From NCBI GenBank assembly GCA_018398765.1, contig JAHBMJ010005338.1:1-56947 (forward strand): a stretch of 56,947 bases of DNA, written 5' to 3'. Below, piece by piece: positions 25,361 through 37,620 of this stretch (position 1 is its first letter; every line of letters starts with the position of its first letter). The position numbers and the translations under genes were made by a program. Below the pieces are notes generated by a model that saw only the letters and a program-made list of their open reading frames with translations, did no database searches and was not told where the DNA came from. The stretch comes from Chromera velia (Eukaryota; Sar; Chromeraceae).

Positions 25361-27701
25361 GTTTCTAGAATTACAGCTAGGTTTATTATGTTTATTAATG
25401 ATGTTCAGTACATTGTTTAGACACATCAGATACTTTTTTTTGAAAAATATTAAACATGTTTGAACGTTTTTACATTCTTAATTTGCGGGCCGGCCAGGGA
25501 AGTCTGATGCGTCTAGCGGCGTCTAGGCGCTCTCTGTAAAAGCCGCACGTCGGACATTTGCCAGGACATTCGGCATTGAAGCGGGAGGCCAATCCTCCAG
25601 ACGTTAATCCTAATCCTACTCTTAATTATGGTCTCTAGCAAAGTCTCCATAGTCATTTACTGTCGCATTTACTGTGCAGTTACAGTAACTGTTCATAACC
25701 GTGGGTGACCTCGGGCAGTATTATGACACTAAAAGTAATTTAAATATCTTTTTAAAAAAACTTAAACAGTAACAAATTATATAAAGTTTTAGATCATATA
25801 TAAGAACCTAGATAAGAACGTATATTCAAAAAAGTTTTAATCATTTTTTATGGTATCAGCGCCAATCCAGAAAATAGGGATTTAAATATGGCCTAGGCTA
25901 CTAGCTGAGCTGTTAGGTGTAGCTTGCTCAGCTAGTTTCTCAGGCTGAATCTCAGCTAGCTTTTCAGGCTAAATTTCAGCTGTTGCCCATCGTTTTGTGC
26001 TTGAAGAAAAATGTGCAGAGGGGGATCAAAAATTTGGGATCAACCATGCCACTGCAGGTGCGCGTGTCGATTTGACAAACCCATCGACCATCGCGCGCCC
26101 AGAGAGATAAATCGATTCACGGTCGACCGTAAGCCCCCGTCCCGTGCATGGCATACCGACACGAAGTCCGTGTGCACGACACCACACAGAATACAAACGC
26201 TTGCGCAACTGCAAGAAGATCGAGGCACTACGCCAAACTCCTACTTAGAGACTGTCACTGAGAGGAGTATTGCCTCAGGGGAAATAGCAGTGGAGCAATG
26301 AGGACGCTTCTTTCTTTGAAGGGAGGGAAAAAGGTAGGAAGACTGGCAGAATGCCAGCTAGGTAGAGGGACAATTAGAGGGGTAGAAGATACGTCATTTC
26401 CATGCAGGCAATGCATTTCCATGTGTGCCTGTCTCTTCATTGTTGCCTTTTATTTTTCGCCTCGCCACGTCTATTCACCGCCTTTTTTCCTTCAACGACT
26501 GTCCCTCACCCAACCCAGTCGATGTGGTATGAAAGCAGAATTCAGTACAAAGGGGTAGAAGGAGAGCTATACAGGCAAGACAAAAAAATGGTGGAGAGAA
26601 ATCAGTGAAAGCAAGGCCGAAGCGCTTCGGTCTAATCACAGCTCACCACGTGCCCCTCTCCCTGTCTGCAATGAGAGGCAAATGGTTGAGAGAGACGGAG
26701 AGACGAAGAAAGAAAAATTGAAGTGCCACAATATGAACGTTGCAAAGCAGCAAGGAGGACAGAGAAGAACCGCAGCAACGTACAGACAGTGTCATGTAGT
26801 AAAAAAAGACATAGAAAGAAAGGCACGTAGACGGCTGTCTGGCTGGATGGCCAGAGATCGAAGCAACGAACAGCCTAAAAAGGGAAGAGGAAGCTGTCTG
26901 GCTGCTTGGAAGAAAGGGAAGGGCCACGCTAGGAGCATCGACTTGCAGCACTTCATCTGCAGCTGCCACTAAATGGCGATTGAAGCAAGTGAGCAACTTC
27001 GAACATGCAGTTTTTCTCCCTTTTTTAGAGTGCCCATTGTGTTGTCGAAAATGATTTGGAGAGCGAAGGGACAAAAACGAACAGATAAATAGGGGGACAA
27101 TCATTGAGCAACCAACAGTCAAGGAAGGAGACACAAAAAGAAAAGAATGGAGAGGAGCGGCGCGGCTTCCTCATTGAGTGCTTCCCCGCAGAGCTTGAGT
27201 GTTCTGACATTGAGCCCAGATGCTCATCATTCAATGGGCTTTCTTTCATCTACCATGAGAGATGATGATAGATGCACGTACAAGACTACTCAAATGCCCG
27301 AGTGTTTCCTCAGTCATGCAGTAAGTGCATGCCGTCCTCGCTCAGCAGTTTTGTTTCAAAAATCCGGGATTGATGAACAAAACACATGCGGAAACCACAA
27401 GAAGCGTCCGTGAAAGAAAAGAAAAGGCTGGATGGACATCGAGGACCGAAAAGGCATCCAGCAGAATTTGAGAGAGAAGCACATGACGAATGTGCAAGTG
27501 ACATACAAGGCGTTTGCAGAAAAATGAGGAGAAAAACAAAACACTCCCCTGTCCATTATTCTTTCGTTCATAATGATTCTCTGTTTTCCAAGAAAACGGG
27601 TACTCGTCACACCCCAAAGAGTAGAATTCATGCACAGTGAACTGCGCTACAAGAAAATGAAACAGAAAAAAGAAAAGGCCGAGAACCTGAATCCCCCCCC
27701 C
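25361..27701. other. Gene-poor spacer after the minisatellite
   Basis: 25370-25990 is AT-rich and ends in several repeats of a CAGCTAG/CTCAGGCT-like word (25900-25980). From about 26000 the composition returns to average. Small open frames on both strands lack recognisable domains. A 15-base word, AAAATTTGGGATCAA, is shared with 20760-20774. No gene is supported. Confidence 0.5.
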
Positions 27702-27734
27702 NNNNNNNNNNNNNNNNNNNNNNNNNNNNNNNNN
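27702..27734. other. Assembly gap (33 N)
   Basis: Run of N preceded by a C9 tract and followed by CCGCC. The true length is unknown. Confidence 0.98.
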
Positions 27735-30700
27735 CCGCCTTCTCCCCTCCCATTCATGAACCAAAAGTCCAAAAGACAGATCGGACGATAAGTTTGTCGC
27801 TCTCCATGCACCCCCCCTTCTGAAGAAAGAAAGGAACCCTTTCGCCTAATTTCTCTCTGACCAGCTGAACCCCTGTGGCAGTCCCTCTGATTCAGCCCCG
27901 ATGAACAAAGGCAAAAAAAAAGCGCTGGAACCAAATCAAATCCGACTAGTTCTCGTCTCCTATCAATAAGGAGGAAAGATCAACAGAAATGAAACGAAAC
28001 CACAGACGAGAGCAGCACCGCAGTCCCTACCTCAATTTCTATTTTGCAGCAGATACACACACACAGACACGCACACGTACGTGCTGCCGTACTAATGCAT
28101 CCAGTCCAACTCCAAAACGCTCGTCCCCCCCTTCCTGCCTGCCTGCCTAGAGACTGTGAATGGACAGGAGAGGAGAAAACAAAAAAAAAAGTCGACTCAA
28201 TGAATTGAGGACGAAGGAAGAAAGAGACCGAGAAAGGTGAAGAGGAAGGAAGCAAAGCCTCCGGAGAGATCGCTTCACTTACAAAAAACCCAGAGAACGC
28301 CCCTGCTTCATTGAGACAGAGAAAAAAACGAAGAGAAGAAGTGCAGGAGCTTGCATGGAAAAAAGAACAAAACTTCAACAATCAAATTCCGACCCATTTC
28401 TGTTTATGCACACCATTTGCTGTCTTCGCTATTATTCCTTGCCTGCCTGATTGCGGACACAGAAAGAGACAGAGAGACAGCCAAAGCGGGCAATAGACAC
28501 ACGACGACACACAGACGCAGAGAGGAAAAAGAGCAAACGAATGAATTGAAGACAGAAAAGACGTTCGTGGAAGTTGCAAAAGAAGTGCAAAGCCCGAACA
28601 AAACGAAAAACGGGAACATGCACGCAGCAGCAGGCAGGCAGGGATGGAGGACAGCCCCCGCCCATTTTGTGTATGTGAATAACGAACGAGAGAGACATCA
28701 ATGAACGCCAGGCCGATTACCGACACAGAGACAGAGAGATGGGGCGGAAGGAAGAAGGACACCCAAACTCTCGCCGACCCTGAAGAAAGAAAGGAGAGAA
28801 GACAGGAGCGGAAAGGCGTCGGGAGAAGAAAAATGGGAGACTCGCAGCAAACCAGCCAGCCAGCTGGGCATACAGACCGATAATTGAGGCGAACGATGGG
28901 TCAAATTTAATTCCGGGGTCATCATGCTGACCCAAAACTCATTTTCATTCCTTCTCTTTTCTTTTCTCTCGCGTTTGCACGCTTTCTTGGACTTTGAACA
29001 GTTCCATTCCGATGACGCTGTCCAGTCGCTTGGCTTTTTCGTTTGCACCTTTGTTTCTCTTTTATTCCTTTCTTGACCTCTCGATGGACCTTTTGCACGG
29101 ACAGATTTCGTCTCGCTGGGTTTTACCATGAAAAGAGCGAGCATACACCTTTCACTCATCACACTCTTCTTCCTTTTTTTCTTCCTCCCTCTCTCTCTCT
29201 TTTTCTTTGTTTCTCGGCCCCCTGCTTGCAATTGCACTTTGCAGGCAAGCAAGGCAGGCCCGTTCCTGAGGGAGCGAGGGAGGTCCTCGATTGACCAACA
29301 GGGGGGCGCAATTGCATTCATTTTCTTTTTTCCTTTACTGACTGAGTGAGAGATCAAACGAATCCGTGCGATGGAAGGGAAGAGGTGGGGCTCTGTCTAA
29401 GTTTTGATGAATTGGTGGACGGAGGGACTGGAACAGAACAAATGGGTAAAGAAAAGAAAAGGGGATTCCTTCTTTCCCGCATTGGAAAACAAATCTTTGC
29501 GTGTCTCTCTTGTTCCCCCCCCGCCTCTGTCTGTCCGTCTTTCTCAAAATCCTTGTCGAATTGCAGAGAGCAGAGAGGGAAACACAAAAAAATGGGACAC
29601 CGCTCGATCGCAGGAAGGACAAGTGGGAAAACAACCAAAAAGCCGCCCGTCCGCCTGTCCCCAGTCTGTTCTTCTTCTTCGTCTGCAAGCAAGTCTTTGC
29701 CGTTTCGAATTTGTCTGTTGCAACCATTTGCCGCATTTGTTCTTCTCTTTACAATGGGCCGACCGTACGAAGAAATTTTCCGTATGCGGCCGTATGAAGG
29801 ATCTAAGGAAAAGATCCCAGACGGACGGACTGACCGAAGGAAAACCTCGGGGACCGACCGTACTTGAAGTCTCCGCTGTCCCTCCCTTCTTCCCATCCTC
29901 CCATGCACTCCCAAAAGGGGATTGAATCGGAAGAATGGAGTAAAAATAGAAGAGAAGGAATGGAGAATCTGTCTGTCAGTCAATTTGACAGAGAGGCAGG
30001 CAGATGGAATGCGAGGCCAAAAAAGTGACAGGAAATCAAAGATAGATGCATGCATGCATAATGTTGCTGTACAGAGGGACACAAAAAAGACGTCCAACCA
30101 TAAGCAAAAGCAGACTCTGTCTCTCTCTGTGTCTGTCTGTCTATCTCCCCTTGCTCTCTCCTCCATCCGCACCCAATCGATCGATCGATAAATCCATTCA
30201 TCATCGCATCTTTTTCTGTTCGTCTTCCTCCCTTGTTTTATCGTTCCGACATGTGTCATTCTCCTCGTACCCCGCCCGCCTCTTCGTCTGTCTGTGCAGG
30301 GGCAAACAAATGAAAAAACACAGTTTCTTCGTCTAGCCACCTGAATGCCCCTGGAATGCAAGAATGTCTCCGCCTGCGCATCTTTTTCTTTTGGTCGTCT
30401 TTTCGGTTGGTCGGTCGGTCTGTCAAAACTGCAGTGAGCAAGCAGACAGATTGGATTCCAATTCAATACACGAGAGTGAAGAAGAAAAAACAGCACAAGA
30501 AACCAAAAGAGGACCCGAGGGCAATCAGGAAAGTCAAAAGTGGAGCTAGGAGCAAGGAAAACCAAAGGTCCAATGGACAGTCTCGGGGTTTGCATTTGAG
30601 TGGGTGGGAATTTCGAACGCGTCTCTACTGTGAGGCAGAGGAAGGGAGAATAACAAACCAACGAAGCAAATGCAGATGGAACGACGCAGACATGGATGCG

Positions 30701-30845
30701 AAACATGGGGACAAAAAGAAAAAAGATCCGTTCCTTTGCGCTTGGATGTCTCTCTTTTTCGACGTACGCTCTCCTCCAAATAGAAGACGAAATGACGAAA
30801 AAAAAGAAGAGAAACGGGAAGTGACAAGCGATCGATCGAGCGCTC
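27735..30845. other. Low-complexity region without a supported gene
   Basis: The plus strand is largely purine-rich, with many GAAAG, GACAGA and GGAAGA words, which depletes stop codons on the complement. Long minus-strand frames (28698-29357, 29354-30706) arise this way and have Ser/Phe/Cys or Arg/Lys-rich translations without domain character. It may be the distal 3' UTR of the minus-strand gene at 31522 or plain spacer. Confidence 0.45.
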
Positions 30846-30893
<48 letters not shown>

Positions 30894-30959
30894 TATATGT
30901 CTCAGACAGACAGACAGACAGACAGGCAGGCAGGCAGGCAGGCAGGCAGACAGACAGGC

Positions 30960-30992
<33 letters not shown>

Positions 30993-30995
30993 GGC

Positions 30996-31061
<66 letters not shown>

Positions 31062-31419
31062 GCAGGCAGACAAACAGACAGACAGACAGACAGATAGACT
31101 ATATGTTTCTTCTTCTCCCTTCTTTTCTTCATGGACACAATAGACAAAGGAAAGAAAGCAACAAAGACAAAGGCAGACAGACAGGCAGACAGGCAGACAA
31201 ACAGACAGACAGACAGACAGGCAGACAGACAGACAGATAGACTATATGTTTCTTCTTCTCCCTTCTTTTCTTCATGGACACAATAGACAAAGGAAAGAAA
31301 GCAACAAAGACAAAGGCAGACAGACAGGCAGACAGGCAGACAAACAGACAGACAGACAGACAGGCAGACAAACAGACAGACAGACTATATCGTCTTGACA
31401 GACAGACAGACAGACACAC
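30846..31419 (+). repeat. (GACA)n array with interspersed unique linkers
   Basis: Long runs of GACA with GGCA variants, interrupted by linkers that begin ACTATATG at 30892, 31098 and 31241 and ACTATATC at 31384. The minus strand gives Cys/Leu/Ser/Val-rich frames that are artefacts of the tetranucleotide. Confidence 0.92.
31098..31383 (+). repeat. Tandem duplication, 143-bp period
   Basis: 31098-31240 and 31241-31383 are nearly identical. Both contain the linker ACTATATGTTTCTTCTTCTC, a short unique stretch with CATGGACACAATAGACAAAG, and a GACA/GGCA tail. A third ACTATAT anchor sits exactly 143 bases on at 31384, then diverges. Confidence 0.9.
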
Positions 31420-31521
31420 AGCACGAAGAGAGAGAAAGGGTGCGTGCTTCTCCTTCCTGATGCGTGCCTTTCTTATCACTCACATGAATTTTTTTCTTCT
31501 CGGCTCAGGGCTGTTGGATGT

Positions 31522-34500
31522 TCAACCTGCCGCCTTCTCCGTGTCCCCCCTTTCGGCTTCCTTCTGCTGTGAATCTCCCTCCCCCTGCAGCACCAAATTT
31601 GATTCGTCATTCTGTCCTTCCGCGTCTCCGCCTGTTCTCTCCCCCTTTCTGCCTCCGGACTCTTCTGGTGCACCCCCCCCTTTCATGCCTTCACAACTGG
31701 CACCCACACTCTCCACACCCTTGTTTCCCTTTTCTCCCTCCATTTCCTGCTGCTTTTCTTTTCCCCCCAGCCCCCCAATCCCTTTTGCATCTTCTTTCAA
31801 GCAGAGGTCAAAGTCCGTCCTCCTCCGCTCTCTTGCCTCTGCCGCTGGAATGGGCCCCCCACTTTCGCTCCTGGAAAGGGCCCGGGCGGACTCTCCGTGG
31901 ACAGGGAGTGGAAGCTCCGATGAAGCCCGGGAAAGCGAAAGGGAAAGACCCGTGTTGGCAATCTTCAGAGGCCGTCGGCGTCCCGGACGGGGAGCAGGCG
32001 AATCAGCAGTGTCTCCAGGTCGGTGTGAAGAGTTCGGGTCTTCCCCTATTGCTGCTGATTGAGGGCGCGACGGCAGCGCAGGAGGGGGAGGGGGGGGAGT
32101 GGTGAAGTTGGCTTCCGCTGTCCCACCTGCCAGTCCAAGAACAATCGGACCCTCACTGACGCTTTTCGACAGGCTGCCCCCGATCTTCTGCTGCTGGCCT
32201 TGCGCTTGCGAATCCTTCGGTGGACTTCCTTTGTTGCTGCTCTCCTCCTGTTGCTTCTGTTTCGGTTGTTGCGCCTCAACGGACACGGAAGCTGGGAGGT
32301 AGGGTTGTGCGGGGGAAGGAAATTGAAGGGGAGGAGCAAATGGAAAAATAGGGAATGCTCCAGGAAAAGAAGTGGTAGAGGGCAGCGGAGGGATTCCATG
32401 GAGACCCGCTGTTGCCGTCGCTGTTGCATGGGTCGGGTGAGAGAGAGGCAGCTGCAGCTGAAATGGAGGGGTGCCTGCCCCAGGAATGGAAAGCGGCAGG
32501 AGGCCACTAGGAGTCTGTGCGGTGGCAAAGGCACTAGGATAGGGATGTTGATTAGGAATCTTGGGGGTTGTTTGCATCGGAGGGGGATGGACAGCGTGTC
32601 CAGACTGAGACTTCAGGACAGACTCGTCCTCCTTCCCATCTCCACTGCCGTCTCCCACCCCATCCCCCGTCCCTTCAGTGGAGTGCTGCTGCTGCTGCTG
32701 AGAGTCCTCAGGAGTCCCCTCCCTCTCCTTTCCTTCCACCCCTCCACTTACACTCTTGTCTCTCTCATCAACAACGTGAGGCTCTGCCTCTCCTTCACGC
32801 ACAGAGACAGGAACCGAACCGGACTTACCTTCCTTGTCTTGCTGCTGCGGCTGCGAATGGGTGCTGGCTGCCGTCCCTTCTGCTGCTGCTGCTAATGGAG
32901 CCGATACCACCGCATGACCTGTCACGATGTCTCCAGCTCTCTGCGACTGTACCGGCTGCTGCTGCCCAGAAGACCCCAACGCAAAGCTTCCAGCCCCCCC
33001 AGCCTCCCCCCCGGCTGCTGCTGCTGTAACAGTACCGGCAGGAGGCACAGCGGCGGCGCCTATGAACGGCACCGGAATCCACAAAGTCGACCCGTCAGGG
33101 CCCGTCACCGGAACGGTCGTGATTCCTCCCCCCGCACCCGGGAGCTGAATCTGCCCGGCGGCAGACGTCCCTCCTGCAGCCTGACTGGCCGCAGCGACTG
33201 CCGCGAGTTGTTGGGAGAGAAGCACTCGGGGGTCTGCACCTAAATGGGGGGACTGCACGGGAGCACCCATCAAGTTTAAGTTCTGTGTGGGGGGAAACGG
33301 AAAGGCCAACTGCTGCTGATGTCCAGCCAGAGGGACAGCAGCAGACTGAAGGGAAAGCGCAGCCTGGAGGGGAAGCGTCGTCGGAGGAATGGGGGGGGCC
33401 ATACCTGCCTGCTGCTGCTGCTGCTGCTGAGAAGTTGCAGGCGCGGAAATGGAGGGCAGAAGAGGGGGGGGGAAGTCATAAATGGGAGGGGGTCCCTGGA
33501 CAAACCCCGCTTGTGGGTGTTTGTGTTGCGGTTGCGCCTCGGGTCCTCTTGGCGGTTGTCCCTCCCCCTGCTGCTGACTGTGCAGAGGCCGGGGGGGGGG
33601 ACCTGCATGGGCGCCCTGCCCTCTCCGTCCTCCTCTCCCTCTTTCTCCTCTGCCCCCGAACGGCGGAAGAGCCCCGGTCCCTGCCCCCGCACTAGTGTGG
33701 CGAGTGAGACCTCCGGGGAGGTCCCCCTTTGGACTCCTCCGATTACTCGGGGGGGCAAGGGGGGCAGCGGCAGAAGCAGCATCGAAGGCGGGAAGGTGGG
33801 GAATCACTTGTCGTAGAGCAGCGGCGACCTCAAAGAGCGATGGGTCGCCCGGTGCAGGGCCAGCCGCTGGCGGCACGGGACCTGAGGACGGTGGTGACCC
33901 TGTCTGCTTCTGCTGCTGCTGGCCACCTTGTGGGTTGGGGATCGAGGCGTTGCGGGATGGCGATGCAGATACAGTCGGGGACGCTTGGGGTGGAGACAGC
34001 GTTTTTGCATGAGACTGCTGGGTGTTTGCGTTGGACGTGGAGGTGGGGGGATCTTTCTGCTGCTGTAGCCCTGATGAGGCCGTGCTCTGAGAACGTGCCG
34101 GGGTCGTGGGCATAGTCGAGTCAGCTGCACCCCTGTCACCAGCTCCTCCACTCCGCTTCCTTTCCTTCAACTCGGACGTGGTGCGGACTGCAAGGGACTT
34201 GGTAGCTGCGGCAGGTGGCTGTGCATTCGTCGGTGGTGCCCCTCCGGAACATTCTCGATGTGGAGGGGGGGGAAGATCTCTAGATGGAGATTTATCTTCT
34301 GGTGGCTGTACTGCCGTTTTGGGTGTGTGCACATGGGGATGGTCTCTGTCTCGGGTGGGAGACGGCGTGTTGCCGACGGTGGTGGTTCGCTTGGACCGCG
34401 CGGGAGACGATGGACTCGTAGTACGCCTGCCAGGAACCCCTTCGTTGCCCCCTCCCGCAGGTGTCTTTTCGCTTGTGCAAGCGTGAGACGATGACGAGGA

Positions 34501-35138
34501 AGAAGAGGAGGCAGACGAACTGGCCGAGGTCTTGTTCGCTTGATCACTTCCTATGTCCTTGTCGAGTTTGTCTTTTTCTCTACTCTCCGTACAATCTTCA
34601 TCACCATCACCATCTCCCTTCCTGCCTGTAGGGAGAGATGCAAGGGGCTCACTTCCTTTCTCCTGAAATAAATTCGACGGTTTGGAAGCAGTTGCACTAC
34701 CCTCCTTTTCTCCTTCTCTTTCCTTCCTTTGTCCTCGCCTCTCCTGCTCACGTTCCTTCGCTGTCTTTGCAGCACCCCCGTCTTTCCCCTTTCCTTTTCC
34801 TTTTCCCGGACTGTCTTTTTCTTTTCTGCTCTCGGTAGACTTCCTGCTGCCACTACCGCTGCTTAGAGAGGTCTCACATCTCTCCTTCCTTCCCTGCGGT
34901 CCTTCTCCGCCCTTCTCCTTCTTTCCATTCAATCCCTTCTCCTTCTCTTTCCCCCCCTCTCCTTCTCTGACACCCAGTGTCTGGTGTTCCGGGGAGCCTT
35001 CTGAGCCTGAGGCATGAGCTGCAGGAGCAGTGGTGCCGCCGGGCCCCGGTGGTGCCTCTTCGATTTGTGCCTCAGCAGAGGCAAGGGGGTCCCCTCCAGC
35101 AGCAGCCTCCTCTGCCGCCAGCCTCTTCTCTTCAGATG
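31522..35138 (-). CDS. Very large low-complexity Q/P/S/G-rich protein, function unknown, 5' end uncertain
   Basis: A single open frame of over 1200 codons ends at TGA 31522-31524. I recognise no domain. From the N-terminus it shows a Glu/Ala-rich start, a long Lys/Glu/Gly-rich charged part, a Ser run (about 34476-34520), Pro/Ser/Thr-rich stretches with SP and TP sites, Gln runs including a pure CAG tract (33411-33428), Gly/Ala-rich and Pro-rich segments, and a charged C-terminus. The frame extends upstream to 35295, but translation before 35138 looks intronic, and a GTGCAG acceptor sits at 35139-35144. I therefore infer an exon starting at 35138 and an unseen 5' exon further right; otherwise the ATG at 35295 is used. 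Such composition suits a disordered RNA- or chromatin-associated scaffold, but that is only a guess. It diverges from the gene at 38743. Confidence 0.6.
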
Positions 35139-35396
35139 CTGCACGCAACCGCGAAGGGGTGGAGAACACGACAGAAATGCGGAGGAGGGTCGCGTGTCCC
35201 TTCCACAGAAGGAGAGGGAGGATGGAGGAGACGGGTCGACAGCAACGAAAGAAGAAATAAACAAAAGAAGGAAGAACGGAGAAGCATGTGGGCATTCGCA
35301 GAGGTTGCTCTGCGTGAGCTCTCGTCCTCTCTCAAACAGTAGAGGGGAAAGGAAGGAAGGAAGAGCGACCTCCACATCCTGTTTTCTGTCTCCACG

Positions 35397-35590
35397 CTTT
35401 CTTTCTTTCTTTCTTTCTATTTTTCTTTCTTTCTATTTTTCTTTCTTTCTTTCGTTCTTTCTTTCTTTCGTTCTCTTTCTTTCGTTCTCTTTCTTTCTTT
35501 CTTTCTTTCTTTCTTTCCTTCCTTCTTTCTTTCTTTCTTTCTTTCTTTCTTTCCTTCTTTCTTTCTTTCCTTCCTTCCTTCTTTCTCTGT
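35397..35590 (+). repeat. (TTTC)n / (CTTC)n tetranucleotide microsatellite
   Basis: About 190 bases of pyrimidine tetranucleotide repeats, TTTC passing into TTCC, upstream of the large minus-strand frame. On the minus strand it reads as Lys/Glu/Arg-rich frames that are artefacts. Confidence 0.92.
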
Positions 35591-37217
35591 GCCCTTGTTC
35601 CTGTCACCTTCATTAGCGAAGGGTTTGCTTTGGTGTGTGGCTTCAAAGGGTGGACTCTTTTGGGTCATTCATTGATCCGCTGGCTGGCTGGCTGACTTTC
35701 GATGCGGTGTTTGGAGAGAAATCGGAAATGCTCCGGTGCAGGCCTCAGCTCCGTCTCGGAGTGCGCATAGCGACACAGCTCTCCTTCCGTACAAACACCG
35801 CTCTGCAAGTATTGCAATCAGTGAGTCGATCAGTCGTTTTGTTGGCGCCAGCCAAGGAGAAGACAGACAGACAGACGGGTGGAAGGATGAGATTCAGATG
35901 CAGTCCCTGAGTGCAAATGAAATGGAAGGGGATGGAGGGAAACAGCAGAGAGAGAGACGCAACGAGCAGGAAGTTGGAAGGGAAGATGGTCAAGGGAGAC
36001 AGGTATGTTGGAATGTCCTAGATCTGTATGCAGAGACAGAGAGACAGACTATATGTTTCTTCTTCTCGCTCTTTTTCTTCATGACAGACAGACAGGCAGA
36101 CAATCAGATAGATAGTCAGACTTGGCTGACCTGATGCTGACGACACAGACTGGTCTTGGAGAGGTCCGGCTTCTCCCTGCAGTCATGCGGGGGGAAAGAG
36201 TTTGATTGAATTGAAGGACTTGAATTGAATAGAAGGCAGTCTTCATGAAAGTCGCGATGGGTCAAAGGTCGGAGACGGGAGGGGACGGAGGGAAGGGGCG
36301 ACCAGAACACGCGGGAATGAGGCAAGGGAGAAGAAATGGAAGACAGGGGAGGGGGGGTAGGCACGGCACTGAGAAACAACCGCCCCCCCTCCTATTTGGT
36401 TGTGACCTGATCACCCTGTTTTGCTTTATTTCCTTCTGTCTCCTCCACTGTCTGTCGCATGAGGTTTAGGGGTCTCACCCCCTCTCCCTTCCTCTCACCC
36501 TTCATGCATTCTTTTTTGAGAGAGACTGGAGACGCGCAGGGAAAGGGGTGCCGCAGCCACAACTGCAACGCGGACGGATGATCAGAGACAGGCAGAGACA
36601 GAATCGTCAACTGTCAACCGACCTCAGCTCCTCCTGTGAGTGTGCAAATTCACAGGTGCTATCTTTGACGCAATGGACCCCCGCAAGCACATTTGGGCAC
36701 CTGCACGAAGGAAAGACGTGCAAAATGTGGGCTCCAGATGCTTCTGCGTGGAATCGAAAAAGGCCGACAACACTTCTTCAACAAGCAACACAGTGCACAC
36801 CGACATTTGCGTCTTCAGAAAAATGTTCACAGTGTGGCTTTTCGCAAACCTCCCTGAAAAGCCCTTCTTCTTTCCCTGATACATTCTCCTCTCCAGTCTT
36901 CTTTCTTCCTTGCTGATAAAGGCTTCAGGGACACAGGAACCCATCAATAAATCAATCAACGGATAAGGGGACTTGGCGTAGGCTGCCTAGCTCCATTGCC
37001 CCTCAGAAGACGGAGACAGGGAGCGACAGCGGACGTATGGTGAGCAGGAGTTCGCCCAATTTCGCCATCCACTATCAAATTACACTGCGCGTACAACACG
37101 GTCAAGCCTTTTGCCCTTCACTTATCAGAGTGTTCCCACTGGTCCTCCTCTATCGGACAGGTCGGATCAAGAGGAGACGAGACAGTCACTCTGGCTGCAT
37201 GGATCAAAGGGGCGATT
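35591..37217. other. Intergenic region; no gene recognised
   Basis: It contains short GACA tracts (about 35862-35878 and 36082-36100) and, at 36048-36085, another copy of the ACTATATGTTTCTTCTTCTC linker. Open frames on both strands at 36548-36959 are short and match no family I know. A missing 5' exon of the minus-strand gene at 31522 could lie here, but I could not identify it. Confidence 0.45.
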
Positions 37218-37620
37218 CAATGCATTAATGCCTGTAAAGCCCGCGGCGTTTGTGGGTAAACGCCGCGGGGCCGCGGAGTGGCCCCACTCTGCCGCGGGGC
37301 GCCCTGCGGGCGCTCTGCGGCACGCCGCGGAGGAAAGTTTCCTCGTGTCTGCACCGCGCCGCGGAGCGACTTTCCAAGCTACTCTGTGCATATGGAGCCC
37401 CGATTCACAGACTTGTCAAAACACAGTGAAAACATGCATACCAAAGAGCCTCCCGAAAAATTTTGGTGCCTGCGGCGCAAATTGCTCGTTTTATTTCAAT
37501 ATATTGGCAGGGCGGGTGGGGGAGGGGCGGGGAAGGGTGCGCCGCCGCGGACCAAATTGAAGAGCCCCGCGGCGCAGCCGCGGGGCTCAAAATGGCGGCT
37601 TTACAGGCATTGCAATGCAT
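37218..37620. mobile_element. hAT-like MITE with 8-bp target duplication
   Basis: Element 37226-37612 (387 bp) has 16-bp terminal inverted repeats YAATGCCTGTAAAGCC, differing only at the first base. It is flanked by direct 8-bp copies CAATGCAT at 37218-37225 and 37613-37620. The termini TAATG and CAATG fit the hAT consensus YARNG, and 8-bp target duplications are typical of hAT. The interior is very GC-rich and folds into hairpins: arms CCGCGGCGTTT at 37241-37251 and 37258-37268, and GCCCCGCGG pairing with CCGCGGGGC at 37564-37586. It has no transposase, so it is non-autonomous. Confidence 0.85.

Noticed and set aside
22775-25426. Repetitive frames through the minisatellite, such as a Cys/Leu/Arg-rich plus-strand translation
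   Set aside because: The 47-bp unit changes frame every copy, frames are short on both strands, and no start, splice or domain context exists.
28698-29357. 219-codon minus-strand frame rich in Lys/Arg
   Set aside because: Composition follows the local GAAA/CTTT bias; nothing domain-like.
29354-30706. 450-codon minus-strand open frame
   Set aside because: It arises from purine-rich, stop-poor DNA. The translation is Phe/Ser/Arg-rich with simple-repeat stretches, no domain logic and no splice context.
30546-31147. Cys/Leu/Ser/Val repeat proteins on the minus strand
   Set aside because: Direct translation of (GACA)n tetranucleotides.
37226-37612. Structured non-coding RNA from GC-rich hairpins
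   Set aside because: Terminal inverted repeats and an 8-bp target duplication explain the structure as a MITE.
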